Source: JALZMG01 sp963739975 (lineage in GTDB: Bacteria; Actinomycetota; Acidimicrobiia; Acidimicrobiales; Ilumatobacteraceae). Taken from it: a DNA stretch of 64,000 nucleotides. Of this stretch, positions 1 to 7,916 are shown one piece after another. Where the stretch lies: the NCBI GenBank assembly GCA_963739975.1, contig CAVUCK010000022.1, positions 186,001 through 250,000 of the forward strand, given 5' to 3'. Each line of letters starts with the position of its first letter. Position 1 is the stretch's first letter. The notes under the pieces were generated by a model. That model did no database searches, had not been told where the DNA came from, and was given only the letters and a program-made list of their open reading frames with translations. The translations under genes and the position numbers were made by a program.

Positions 1-1106
1 TAGACCATCACCCCACGGATGTTCTTGCCGGCGCGCATGTCGTCGTAGCCGTCGTTGACGCCGTCGAGGTCGTAGGTCTTGGTGACGAGCCCGTCGAGAT
101 CGAGCTGGCCGTCGCGCCACAGCTCGAGCAGCTTGGGGATGTCGGCGCGCGGGTTGGCCGATCCGAACAGGGAGCCGACGACCTGCTTCTCCATCAGCGT
201 CAAGTCGAGCAGGCTGACGTTGGCCGTCACCTCGAGTGCCGGGTGGATGTTGGTCACGACGACGCGTCCCCGCTTGGCCGTGATGGCCAGCGCCGCGGCG
301 AGCAGCTCACCGGAGCCGACGCCCATGGTCATGATCGTCTTGTTGGCCATCCGGCCCCACGAGGCGTCGGTGATCGGTTCGACCGCCTCTTCCAGCGAGG
401 CGGCGGTGTGGGTGGCGCCGAACTCCATCGCCTTCTCGCGCTTGTTCTCCAGCGGGTCGATGGCCCAGATCTGCTTGGCGCCGGCCAGTTTGGCGCCCTG
501 GATGGCGTTGGCCCCGATGCCGCCGACACCGACCACGGCCACGACGTCGCCGGGGGTCACCTCGGCGGCGTACACGGCCGAGCCCCATCCGGTCACCACG
601 CCACAGCCGAGGAGGCACGCCCGGTCGAGCGGGATGTCCGGCTCGAGCTTGATGCAGCTCGCCTCGTTGACGACGGTGTGGTGGGCGAACGTGCCGAGCA
701 GGCACATCAGGCCGAGGTCCTTGCCCTGGCCGTGGTGGCGGGACGTGCCGTCGGCGACCTGCATGCCGAGGCCCATCAGGGCGCCGAGGTCGCACAGGTT
801 CTGGTGGCCGGTGGAGCAGGACGGGCAGCGGCCACAGGACGGGATGAACCCGAACACGACGTGGTCGCCCGGGGCCAGCCAGCTGACGTTGTCGCCGACC
901 TCCTTGACGACCCCTGCGCCCTCGTGGCCGCCGATGATCGGCAGCTCGAACGGGAGGTCACCGGTCACGAGATGCTCGTCGGAGTGGCACATGCCGGAGG
1001 CGGCCACCTCGACGAGCACCTCACCCGGACCGGGCGGATCGAGCTCGATCTCCTCGACGCTCCACGGCTGGTTGACCTCCCAGAGGATGGCCGCCTTGGT
1101 CTTCAC
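1..1106 (-). CDS. NDMA-dependent (nicotinoprotein-type) alcohol dehydrogenase, 3' end cut by window edge
   Basis: Zinc-dependent medium-chain dehydrogenase of the NDMA-dependent family, whose members hold NAD(H) tightly and are linked to mycofactocin as electron carrier. The GTG start at 1106 gives a protein opening MKTKAAILWE. Catalytic-zinc ligands are visible as C40 and H61-E62, and a structural zinc cluster as C91, C94, C97 and C105. 368 codons are visible and the frame is still open at base 1; the paralogue at 51393-52544 ends about four residues beyond the equivalent point, so nearly the whole gene is here. Compared with that paralogue it lacks an 11-residue insertion near residue 53. 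A GGGGG stretch sits 6 bases before the GTG. The family call is firm; the substrate is unknown. Confidence 0.9.
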   Translation of the reverse strand, partial: MKTKAAILWEVNQPWSVEEIELDPPGPGEVLVEVAASGMCHSDEHLVTGDLPFELPIIGGHEGAGVVKEVGDNVSWLAPGDHVVFGFIPSCGRCPSCSTGHQNLCDLGALMGLGMQVADGTSRHHGQGKDLGLMCLLGTFAHHTVVNEASCIKLEPDIPLDRACLLGCGVVTGWGSAVYAAEVTPGDVVAVVGVGGIGANAIQGAKLAGAKQIWAIDPLENKREKAMEFGATHTAASLEEAVEPITDASWGRMANKTIMTMGVGSGELLAAALAITAKRGRVVVTNIHPALEVTANVSLLDLTLMEKQVVGSLFGSANPRADIPKLLELWRDGQLDLDGLVTKTYDLDGVNDGYDDMRAGKNIRGVMV

Positions 1107-1203
1107 GTTGTGCCCCCGATCCGCGACGTACCGATGTCGGCTCGACAGTACCGGGGTCCCCCGTCGAGGTCCCCATCCGCTCGGGCGGGTGCGTGGCGTG
1201 GCG

Positions 1204-1569
1204 TCAGCCGCAGTGCTCGGCGGCGAACGTCACCAGGCGTTCGGTGCGCTCGGCGACCTTGCCCTGGCGCTCCGTGACTCGTGCGGTCCGACGGTCGATG
1301 CGCTCGACGGCTTCGGCGTCGCCAGCCGCCTCGGCCGCGGCGCGGGCCTCGCCGAGCAGCGCCAGGCGGTCGCTGATCAGCGTGGTGTGGTCGGCCTGCA
1401 AGGCCTGGATCTGATCGAGGTTGGCGCACACGAACTCGGCGCGCGGCTGGGGCGGCGAGGGTTCCTCCTGGGCCGATGCGGCCCCGGACCCCACGGCGGT
1501 GACGGCGAGGGCAGCGGCGACGCCGACGGCGGCGATCGTGGCGATGGTGGCGGGGATGATTCTGCGCAT
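1204..1569 (-). CDS. small secreted protein of unknown function
   Basis: A 121-residue protein beginning MRRIIPATIA, with a typical signal peptide (basic start, alanine-rich core to about residue 30, likely cleavage near ASA-QEE). The mature part is short and alpha-helical in character, rich in Ala, Arg and Glu, with only two cysteines (in EFVCANL and at the very end, EHCG) that could form a disulphide outside the cell. An AGGAG ribosome site lies 9 bases before the ATG. The frame is open further upstream, but that part is compositionally non-coding. No family recognised. Confidence 0.65.
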   Translation of the reverse strand: MRRIIPATIATIAAVGVAAALAVTAVGSGAASAQEEPSPPQPRAEFVCANLDQIQALQADHTTLISDRLALLGEARAAAEAAGDAEAVERIDRRTARVTERQGKVAERTERLVTFAAEHCG

Positions 1570-1704
1570 GGGACCGTGCTCCTGTCCGACCCGCCGGGTG
1601 CGGGCCACAAGAGCCGATGGTCGGCCCGACCTGTGATCGATCTGTGATCCCCAGGTGAGCCCCAGGTAAGCCCGCCCCGCCCGGCCCCGCCCCCCATCCC
1701 ATCG

Positions 1705-1830
1705 GGTTCTCAAGCGTTTTCAGGGGTCGTATGCGGCCCAATTCCACCCGCAGAACCGGCGCGAGCGCTCCGCTTGCAACTGTTACGGCGGAAGAGGGCC
1801 GCATGTGGACCCTGAAAACGCTTGAGAACC
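1705..1830. repeat. 126-bp nested inverted repeat (family C)
   Basis: Outer arms 1705-1725 and 1810-1830 are perfect 21-bp reverse complements (arm GGTTCTCAAGCGTTTTCAGG plus G). Inside lies a second perfect pair, ATGCGGCCC at 1730-1738 and GGGCCGCAT at 1797-1805. The element touches the stop codon of the precorrin-2 dehydrogenase gene at 1831. A third arm with one mismatch stands alone at 35278-35298. No poly-U tract follows, so it is not a textbook terminator. It fills most of the gap between 1570 and 1830; nothing else is visible there. Confidence 0.9.
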
Positions 1831-2406
1831 TCAGGGGGTGGTGGGGGGTGGGAGGACGGGGTCGAGGTGGGGGGACCAGTCGACGTCCTCCGTGGATCGG
1901 CCCTGTTCCCGGAGCTGGCGGCGGCGGGTGGCCAGGTCGGCGGCGAGGGCGACGACCTCGTCGGTCAGGAGCGCGGCGGCGTGGTCGCGCAGCCGGCGGG
2001 CCAGGGCAGGGCTGGCGCCACCGGTGCTCACGGCGATCGACAGCGGGCCGTTGCGGGCGATCGCCGGGAGGATGAACGAGCAGTCCGCCGGCTGGTCGGC
2101 GGCGTTGACCCACAGGCCGGCGGCGGTCGCGTCGGCAGCGACGGCGGCATCGACGTGGGCCAGGCCGGTGGCCGTGACGACGAGCCGGACGCCGTCGAGG
2201 TCAGCCACCTCGTAGGGCCGTCGTCGCAGGTCAGCGACCTGGGCGAGGTCGAGCTGGGCCGAGACGTCCGGCGCGACGACCCGGACCACCGCCCCGGCGG
2301 CGGCCAGCCCGGCCACCTTGCGGGCGGCGATCGGCCCGGCCCCGACGACGAGCACCGGCACCCCCGAGACGTCCAGCACCACCGGGTACTCGAAGCGGCC
2401 GGTCAC
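1831..2406 (-). CDS. precorrin-2 dehydrogenase / siroheme synthase N-terminal domain
   Basis: A 191-residue Rossmann protein of the Met8p/CysG-N type, which oxidises precorrin-2 to sirohydrochlorin (and often inserts iron) for siroheme. The NAD-binding loop VLVVGAGPIAARK starts near residue 18, followed by the family signatures WVNAADQPADCSFILPA and VSTGGASPALARRLRDH. The GTG at 2406 was chosen because a TATCGT hexamer lies 6 bases upstream (leaderless pattern); an ATG at 2451 would add 15 residues but lies inside the operator palindrome and has no ribosome site. It is divergent from the siroheme-dependent reductase it serves, and the uroporphyrinogen methyltransferase lies in the facing operon. 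Confidence 0.88.
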   Translation of the reverse strand: MTGRFEYPVVLDVSGVPVLVVGAGPIAARKVAGLAAAGAVVRVVAPDVSAQLDLAQVADLRRRPYEVADLDGVRLVVTATGLAHVDAAVAADATAAGLWVNAADQPADCSFILPAIARNGPLSIAVSTGGASPALARRLRDHAAALLTDEVVALAADLATRRRQLREQGRSTEDVDWSPHLDPVLPPPTTP

Positions 2407-2412
2407 CCCCTC

Positions 2413-2418
2413 ACGATA
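2413..2418 (-). promoter_or_regulatory. -10 element of precorrin-2 dehydrogenase gene (leaderless)
   Basis: TATCGT on the minus strand, 6 bases before the GTG at 2406, so transcription should begin at or next to the start codon. It fits the TANNNT spacing seen before many genes here. Confidence 0.5.
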
Positions 2419-2438
2419 GTTCCTGACAAAGTTGATGA

Positions 2439-2465
2439 ACTCAGTCAACATTTGGTTGACTGGGT
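2439..2465. promoter_or_regulatory. palindromic operator between siroheme and nitrite/sulfite reductase genes
   Basis: Half-sites ACTCAGTCAAC (2439-2449) and GTTGACTGGGT (2455-2465) pair at 10 of 11 positions around the 5-base spacer ATTTG; the inner 7 bp, AGTCAAC/GTTGACT, are perfect. The centre (2452) is about 46 bases upstream of the inferred leaderless start at 2406, overlapping the -35 region of the minus-strand gene and lying upstream of the plus-strand reductase. The place and symmetry suggest a dimeric regulator of sulfur or nitrogen assimilation; which one cannot be told from sequence. Confidence 0.6.
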
Positions 2466-2468
2466 GGG

Positions 2469-2539
2469 GTGAGCGAGCGTCCGGGTCGGCGACACGCGCA
2501 TCGGCGCGAGTGTGCGAGCGAACGGGCAGCTGCGTGAGC
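2469..2539 (+). repeat. GTGAGCGAGCG start-proximal module, copy 1
   Basis: Begins GTGAGCGAGCGTCCGGG (2469-2485), continues with a variable middle, then GAGTGTGCGAGCGAAC and GGCAGC, and ends at GTGAGC (2534-2539), the likely original start of the reductase gene. The same order of words occurs at 11902-11975, also ending on a GTGAGC start codon (mftC), and in part on the minus strand at 42234-42308 just before alr. Confidence 0.75.
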
Positions 2540-2633
2540 GTCGAGGACGTCAAGCGCGGCCAGCGGCCACCTGCGTGGCGCGCTCGCCGACGAGCTGGCG
2601 GCGACGACCGACGAGTTCGACCACGACAGCGTC

Positions 2634-4274
2634 GTGTTGCTCAAGTTCCATGGCATCTACCAGCAGGACGACCGCGACGTCCGCCGCGCCCGGCGGGCCA
2701 AGAAGCTGCCGCTCGACCACTCGTGCATGGTGCGCGCCGCCGTCCCCGGCGGTCGCCTGACCGGCGAGCAGTGGCTGGCCCTCGATCGGGTGGCCGATCT
2801 GGCCGACGGCACCATGCGGCTGACGACCCGCCAGGGCGTCCAGTTCCACGTCGTGCGCAAGGGGTCGCTGCGCCCGCTGGTGGGCGGCATCAACGACGCC
2901 CTGCTCACAACGCTGGCCGCCTGCGGCGACGTGGTGCGCAACGTGATGGGGTCACCGTGGCCCGACGAGCGCCAGGCCGTCGTCGAGCCGTTGGTCGACG
3001 CCATCGTCGCCCGGTTCCGGCCGCGCACCACGGCGTACTGGGAGCTGTGGGTCGACGGCGAGCGGGCCGTCACGGCCGAGCCGGGGACCGGGCCGGACTC
3101 CGGGCCGGATGGTCGGCTCGACGGGCCCGAGCCGATCTACGGCGACGTGTACCTCCCCCGCAAGTTCAAGATCGCCGTGGCCTGGCCGGGCGACAACAGC
3201 GTCGACGTGCTGTCCAACGACGTCGGCATCGTCCCCACGCTGCGCGACGGTCTGACGGGCGAGGTGACCGGCTACGTGGTGCACGTCGGTGGCGGCCAGG
3301 GGATGGCCCACGCCCGCGAGGACGACACCTACCCCCGCTTGGCCACGGCGCTGTGCTGGGTCGAGCCCGAGCGGGTGGTCGACGTCGTGGAGGCGATCGT
3401 CACGACGCAGCGCGACCATGGCAACCGCGACGACCGCCACCGGGCCCGCCTGAAGTACCTGGTCGACGAGCGGGGCATCGACTGGGTGCGAGGCGAGGTC
3501 GGCCGACGGGTCGGGTTCACGCTGGCGCCGCCGATCGAGCTGGCGCCGTGGGAGCCCGAGGAGTACCACGGGAGGCGCGACGGCGTGATCGGGCTGCCGG
3601 TGCCGTCGGGCAAGGTGGCCGACCGGGACGGCGTCGACCTGCGCACCGCGCTGCGGTCGCTGGTGGCCGACGGCACGGTGACCCAGCTGCGGGTGACGCC
3701 GCGCCAGGACCTCCTGCTGTACGGCATCGAGCCGGCCCGAATCGGCGAGGTCGAGGACCGCCTGCGAGCCCATGGGGTGGCGCTGGCCGGTGACGTCAGC
3801 GCGCTGCGCCGGCTGGCCATCGCCTGCCCTGCGCTGCCAACGTGCGGCCAGGCGCTGGGCGAGGCCGAACGCGTGCTGCCGGAGCTGGTGACCCGGTTGG
3901 AGAAGGTGCTCGCCGACACGGGCAACGGCGACGTACCGATCCGGCTGAACATGACCGGCTGCCCGAACGGGTGCGCCCGGCCGTACTCGGCCGAGATCGG
4001 CATCGTCGGGCGGACCAAGACGACCTACGACGTCTACGTCGGTGGGTCGGCGGCGGGCGAGCGCCTGGGCCAGCGGATCCGCACCGACGTCCCGCTCGAC
4101 GAGATCCCCGCCCTGCTGGCCCCGGTGCTGGCCGGGTACGCCACGTCCTCCGACGGGTCCGGGACGTTCGGCGATTGGTCGGCCGGCGTGGGCGCGCCGA
4201 CCATCGAGACCTTGCTCCCGGAGCCCACCGTCCGCCGTCGCCGCCGGGCCGAACCAGCCGAGGTGGCGATGTGA
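2634..4274 (+). CDS. ferredoxin-dependent nitrite/sulfite reductase (siroheme, 4Fe-4S)
   Basis: Reduces sulfite to sulfide or nitrite to ammonia with six electrons. The cluster/siroheme ligands are C398, C404, C443 and C447 (C-x5-C and C-x3-C, in CPALPTCGQAL and TGCPNGCARP), with paired half-domains before them. The frame given starts at a GTG inside the conserved LLKFHGIYQQDD block. Homologous sequence (LRGALADELAATT) continues upstream in the same frame to about 2559, but no start codon is available there; a GTG at 2534 followed by MSVEDVKR is one base out of frame. The true gene therefore probably spans 2534-4274 with one extra base near 2555-2560. Its 3' end overlaps the methyltransferase start (ATGTGA). 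Sulfite versus nitrite preference cannot be decided. Confidence 0.88.
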   Translation: MLLKFHGIYQQDDRDVRRARRAKKLPLDHSCMVRAAVPGGRLTGEQWLALDRVADLADGTMRLTTRQGVQFHVVRKGSLRPLVGGINDALLTTLAACGDVVRNVMGSPWPDERQAVVEPLVDAIVARFRPRTTAYWELWVDGERAVTAEPGTGPDSGPDGRLDGPEPIYGDVYLPRKFKIAVAWPGDNSVDVLSNDVGIVPTLRDGLTGEVTGYVVHVGGGQGMAHAREDDTYPRLATALCWVEPERVVDVVEAIVTTQRDHGNRDDRHRARLKYLVDERGIDWVRGEVGRRVGFTLAPPIELAPWEPEEYHGRRDGVIGLPVPSGKVADRDGVDLRTALRSLVADGTVTQLRVTPRQDLLLYGIEPARIGEVEDRLRAHGVALAGDVSALRRLAIACPALPTCGQALGEAERVLPELVTRLEKVLADTGNGDVPIRLNMTGCPNGCARPYSAEIGIVGRTKTTYDVYVGGSAAGERLGQRIRTDVPLDEIPALLAPVLAGYATSSDGSGTFGDWSAGVGAPTIETLLPEPTVRRRRRAEPAEVAM

Positions 4275-5014
4275 CCGCCGGGCACGTGTCGCTGGTTGGG
4301 GCTGGGCCTGGCGATCCCGAGCTGCTGACGTTGCGGGCGGCGCATCGGCTGGCTGAGGCCGACGTCGTGGTCCACGACGCCCTCGTCGGCGACGGCGTGC
4401 TCGACCTGGTGCCGCCGCACGTCGAGCGGATCGACGTCGGCAAGCGCCCGGGCCGACCGGTCCCGCAGGAGCTGATCTCGGCGCTGCTCGTGCAGCTGGC
4501 CGAGGCCGGCCAGCACGTCGTGCGGCTGAAGGGTGGCGACCCGTTCGTGTTCGGGCGCGGCGGCGAGGAGGCCCAGGCACTGCTCGATGCCGGCATCCCG
4601 TTCGAGGTCGTGCCCGGCATCACGTCAGCCGTCGCCGCGCCGGCAGCCGCCGGGGTGCCCGTCACCCACCGAGGCGTCGCCGCCGCGGTCACCGTCGTCA
4701 CGGGGCACCGGCGGGCCGGCGAGCCCGACGTCGACTGGCGGTCGCTGGCCAAGGTCGGCGGCACGATCGTCGTGTTGATGGGGGTCAGCCAGCGCGGCTC
4801 CATCGCCGCCGAGCTGGTCGCCGGCGGGCTCGACGCCGCCACGCCCGTCGCCGCCATCCGCTCGGCCACGACGCCCGAACAGGTCGTCGCCCGGTGCCGG
4901 CTCGGCGACCTGGCCACGACGACGATCGACTCCCCGGCCGTGCTCGTCATCGGCGCCGTCGCCGCCCTCGAGCTGACCGGCACCGCTCGGCGCGTGGCGA
5001 CGACCAACGCCTGA
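4271..5014 (+). CDS. cobA: uroporphyrinogen-III C-methyltransferase (SUMT)
   Basis: Adds two methyl groups from S-adenosylmethionine to uroporphyrinogen III, giving precorrin-2. The 247-residue length suits a single-domain SUMT. Signatures are VGAGPGDPELLTLRA at residues 9-23 and KGGDPFVFGRGGEE near residue 92, plus the C-terminal VLMGV block. The GTG start overlaps the reductase stop in GTGA, so the two are translationally coupled. With the divergent precorrin-2 dehydrogenase this completes the route to siroheme, the cofactor of the gene before it. Confidence 0.93.
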   Translation: MTAGHVSLVGAGPGDPELLTLRAAHRLAEADVVVHDALVGDGVLDLVPPHVERIDVGKRPGRPVPQELISALLVQLAEAGQHVVRLKGGDPFVFGRGGEEAQALLDAGIPFEVVPGITSAVAAPAAAGVPVTHRGVAAAVTVVTGHRRAGEPDVDWRSLAKVGGTIVVLMGVSQRGSIAAELVAGGLDAATPVAAIRSATTPEQVVARCRLGDLATTTIDSPAVLVIGAVAALELTGTARRVATTNA

Positions 5015-5036
5015 CGTCGCCGTCGCCCCGCCACAC

Positions 5037-5090
5037 CGCTTCTGGCCGTCGCAACCGACTCACAACGGCCGGTTGCTACCGCCAGAAGCG
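5037..5090. repeat. 54-bp intergenic inverted repeat, family B copy 1
   Basis: Arms 5037-5057 and 5070-5090 pair at 19 of 21 positions around a 12-base loop ACTCACAACGGC. The loop is the exact reverse complement of the loop in the copy at 19922-19933, so the two are the same element in opposite orientations. It lies between convergent genes (stops at 5014 and 5102). Confidence 0.85.
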
Positions 5091-5101
5091 ATCGAACGGG
5101 C

Positions 5102-5842
5102 TCACGGCGCGACGGGCTGGTGGCCGCCGACGCTCGGGGGTTGCAGCAGCAGGCGCTGGCGGGGCGTGCAGGCGTCGAGCAGCTCCGCCGGCCAGCGGCC
5201 GACGTCGTAGCCCGAGTTGCCCGGCGAGTACTTGTAGACCAACGTGCGGCGCTCGTCCCGGTTGCGCCACGGCAGGGTGCCGTGGGTCAGCGCCTCGGTG
5301 AAGACCACCACGTCGCCGGCGCCGAGCGGCACCTCGACGGCGATCTCGCGGTCGTACGTGGCCGGCAAGGTGAACCCGGCGTGGTGGCTGCCCGGGATGC
5401 ACACGAACCCGCCGCCGCCGGGCGGGTGGTCGACCAGCGCCCACTGCACGGCGACCAGTCCGGTGCGGATCCGGCCGTCGCGCACCACGTAGTACTGGGC
5501 CGGGTCGAACGGGGTGCCGCCGCCGTGGAGTGCCAGCCCGCTGGTGCCCTGCGTCATGACGATCCCGTAGGCGTGGTCGAGCCGCACCGTCGCCCCGCAG
5601 ATCTCGCGCACGATCTCCAGCACGGCCGGGTGGTCGATCAGGTCCCGGAACCGGCGGGCCACGGCCAGGTGGCCGCTGAACCGCTGGCTGCCGATGTCGA
5701 GGCCCGGCCGCGGCACGTCGAGCACGTCGATCGCCGCCTGCAGCGCCTCGACCTCGCCGTCGGTCAGCACGCCGCGCCGGACGAGGAATCCCTGCACGTC
5801 GAACCGGTAGCGCTCGGCATCCGTCATCGGCCCGATCGCCAT
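5102..5842 (-). CDS. phytanoyl-CoA dioxygenase (PhyH) family protein
   Basis: A 246-residue Fe(II)/2-oxoglutarate oxygenase-like protein. Likely metal-site histidines sit in LALHGGGTPF and EALTHGTLPWRN, and the family block GGGGFVCIPGSHHAGF marks the double-stranded beta-helix core; a basic residue for 2-oxoglutarate follows in RNRDERRTLVYKY. The ATG at 5842 is chosen because TAGCCT lies 7 bases upstream; a second ATG is five codons inside. It lies alone between repeats, so the substrate is unknown. Members act on acyl-CoAs or diverse small molecules. Confidence 0.8.
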   Translation of the reverse strand: MAIGPMTDAERYRFDVQGFLVRRGVLTDGEVEALQAAIDVLDVPRPGLDIGSQRFSGHLAVARRFRDLIDHPAVLEIVREICGATVRLDHAYGIVMTQGTSGLALHGGGTPFDPAQYYVVRDGRIRTGLVAVQWALVDHPPGGGGFVCIPGSHHAGFTLPATYDREIAVEVPLGAGDVVVFTEALTHGTLPWRNRDERRTLVYKYSPGNSGYDVGRWPAELLDACTPRQRLLLQPPSVGGHQPVAP

Positions 5843-5849
5843 CGGCCGC

Positions 5850-5855
5850 AGGCTA
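5850..5855 (-). promoter_or_regulatory. -10 element of PhyH-family gene (leaderless)
   Basis: Minus-strand TAGCCT, 7 bases before the ATG at 5842; no Shine-Dalgarno. Confidence 0.5.
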
Positions 5856-5865
5856 CGGCCACCGG

Positions 5866-5887
5866 CCATCCGAGGGTTTGACGGATG
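5866..5887. repeat. family A half-element
   Basis: CCATCCGAGGGTTTGACGGATG, a single arm pair (CATCCG/CGGATG) of the larger family A palindromes found at 7843, 11426, 34628 and 38157. It lies five bases beyond the stop codon of the helicase gene (5893) and just upstream of the PhyH promoter. Confidence 0.6.
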
Positions 5888-5892
5888 CCCCT

Positions 5893-7809
5893 TCAGGCGA
5901 TGGCCGGGGTGGGGCGGGGGGACGTGGTGACGAAGGCCAGCTCCTGGACGGCGCGGGTCATCGCCACGTACAGCAGGCGGGCACCACGCGGGGTGCCGTC
6001 CATGATCTCGTCCGGCTGCACGACGACGACGCCGTCGAGCTCGAGGCCCTTCACCTGCTCCGGCCCGAACATCGGCACCTCGGCCCCCGACAGCTGGTGG
6101 AGGTGGTCGACGGCCACCAGCCCGGCGTCGGCCAGCGCGGCGGTGACCGCGGCGTGGTGGTCGAGTGGGGCGACCACACCGGTCAACCGGTGGCGGTGCT
6201 TCACGCCGGCGACCACGAGCGCCACCTCGGCCGCCAGCCCCTCGGTTGTGGTGTGGGTCCACCCCGGCGCACCGCCCTCGCGCCGCACGCTGCGACTCGC
6301 CGCGGCATCGACGCCGGTCAGCGGCAGCAGGCGGTTGGCCACCGACAGGATCGGCTCGGGGACGCGGTACCCGATCGTCAGCTCCGCCACCTGCCCAGCG
6401 CCGACCCACTCGAACACGTCCGCCCACCGCTCCTGACCGGCCGGGCTGGTCGACTGGGCCACGTCGCCGACGAGCGTCATCGACGCCGCCGGGCTGCGCC
6501 GAGCGATCACCCGCAGGCCGACGGCCGAATGGTCCTGGGCCTCGTCGACGACCACGTGGCCGTACGTCGCCGGTGGGCCGTTGAGGAACGAGTTGGCCTC
6601 GTCGACGAGCAATTGGTCGGCGGCGGTCCACGCCCGGCGGCGTCCGCCGGGACCGGCGAGCAGCCGATCGACCAGCCGCACGGGCTGTTGCATCGGCCAC
6701 GCCTTGTCGAGCGCCGTGCGCAGCGGGCCGGCCTGGGACCACAGGTCGTCGCGGTCCGTGCGCCGCCGCAGCTCCTGCTGGGCGATCGTTCGCAGGCGCA
6801 ACCGCCGCTGGTTGAACGGCACGACGCCGCCGGTCGCCCGCGCCAGCCACTCCGTCACCTCGTCCCGCCCGAACACGATCCGTCTGACGCCGACCGGCAC
6901 GACGACGTCGTCGGCCGGCGGCTGGATCGCCCGGTCGGCGGCCAGCGCCAGTTGGCCGAGCATCGCCGAGGATCCCTTGGCCCGAGCTGTCGCCGGGTCG
7001 TCCACGCCGGTGATGTCGACCTTCGGCGTGCACAGGTCGAGCACGGTGCACTGGCGCACACTGCGCTCGCCCAGCGACGGGAGCACGTTGGCGATGTAGT
7101 CGAGGAACGCCCGGTTGGGTCCGATCACCAGGATGCCGTCCCGGGCCAGCCGCCGCCGGTGCTCGAACAGCAGGTAGGCGGCGCGGTGCAACGCCACCGC
7201 CGTCTTGCCCGTCCCCGGTCCGCCCTGGACGACCAGCACCTGGTCGATCGGCGCCCGGATGACCAGGTCCTGTTCGGCTTGGATCGTCGCCACGATCTCG
7301 CGCATGGCCCCGGTCCGCTCGGCGCCGATCTCGGCGAGCACCGGGTCGGGGATCCCACCGGCCACGTCGGCGGCGTCGGGGTCGTCCAGGTGCTCGTCGA
7401 GGTAGGCGGTCAGCTGACCGTCGTCGAGCGTGAACCGTCGTCGCAGGTCGACGTCCAGCGGGTCGGCGGCCGTCGCCCGGTAGAAGGGCGCGGCGATCGG
7501 AGCCCGCCAGTCGACAACCACCGGATCGTGGCGGTCGTCCTCGATGTGCCGCCGCCCGATGTACCAACGCTCGGCGGTTGGGCCGGCGGTCGAGTCGATG
7601 CGCCCGAAGAAGTCGCCGGCACCGGGGGCGGCGAGATCCTCGAGCGCCTCGGCGACCGTGACCTCGACGTACTCGGCCGTGAAGTCGTCCGCTGCACTCT
7701 GCGGATCGACACGGCGCAACCGCTCGATCATCCCGTCGCGGGAGGCGCGGGCGAACTCCAGCTGCCGTTGCTCGTCGGCGAGCTCGGGGAACGACTCCAG
7801 GTGCGCCAC
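5893..7809 (-). CDS. HelD-like superfamily 1 ATPase/helicase
   Basis: A 638-residue UvrD/Rep-type ATPase. The N-terminal 190 residues carry the HelD-like region (WYIGRRHIED, VVDWRAPIAAPFYRA), then Walker A QGGPGTGKTAVALHR near residue 196, Walker B VVVDEAQDHS, motif LVGDVAQ, and the C-terminal KGLELDGVVV and LLYVAMTRA helicase motifs. HelD proteins bind RNA polymerase and release it from DNA; some actinobacterial members give rifamycin tolerance. The GTG at 7809 is chosen from the TACGGT hexamer 10 bases upstream and the start of homology at HLESFPEL. Single gene; role inferred from family. Confidence 0.88.
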   Translation of the reverse strand: MAHLESFPELADEQRQLEFARASRDGMIERLRRVDPQSAADDFTAEYVEVTVAEALEDLAAPGAGDFFGRIDSTAGPTAERWYIGRRHIEDDRHDPVVVDWRAPIAAPFYRATAADPLDVDLRRRFTLDDGQLTAYLDEHLDDPDAADVAGGIPDPVLAEIGAERTGAMREIVATIQAEQDLVIRAPIDQVLVVQGGPGTGKTAVALHRAAYLLFEHRRRLARDGILVIGPNRAFLDYIANVLPSLGERSVRQCTVLDLCTPKVDITGVDDPATARAKGSSAMLGQLALAADRAIQPPADDVVVPVGVRRIVFGRDEVTEWLARATGGVVPFNQRRLRLRTIAQQELRRRTDRDDLWSQAGPLRTALDKAWPMQQPVRLVDRLLAGPGGRRRAWTAADQLLVDEANSFLNGPPATYGHVVVDEAQDHSAVGLRVIARRSPAASMTLVGDVAQSTSPAGQERWADVFEWVGAGQVAELTIGYRVPEPILSVANRLLPLTGVDAAASRSVRREGGAPGWTHTTTEGLAAEVALVVAGVKHRHRLTGVVAPLDHHAAVTAALADAGLVAVDHLHQLSGAEVPMFGPEQVKGLELDGVVVVQPDEIMDGTPRGARLLYVAMTRAVQELAFVTTSPRPTPAIA

Positions 7810-7819
7810 GGGGGGCGCG

Positions 7820-7825
7820 ACCGTA
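7820..7825 (-). promoter_or_regulatory. -10 element of HelD-like gene
   Basis: Minus-strand TACGGT, 10 bases before the GTG at 7809, with no ribosome site between; nearly leaderless. Confidence 0.4.
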
Positions 7826-7842
7826 GCGGTCCGGTGACCCGG

Positions 7843-7908
7843 CCATCGGAGGGTTTGCGGACCGGCATCCGGTCCGCAAACCCTCCGATGCAGCGAAACC
7901 CTCCGATG
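7843..7908. repeat. family A palindrome, GAGGGTTT variant
   Basis: Perfect 22-bp arms (7844-7865 and 7869-7890) with a 3-base loop CAT, followed by an extra half-copy AAACCCTCCGATG. It ends eight bases from the ABC-transporter stop codon (7917) and lies just upstream of the helicase promoter. A potential very stable hairpin without a U-tract. Confidence 0.85.
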
Positions 7909-7916
7909 CAGCTGGG

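Noticed and set aside
1705..1830. Insertion-sequence terminal repeats
   Set aside because: No transposase fits in the 84 bp between the arms and no target duplication is visible.
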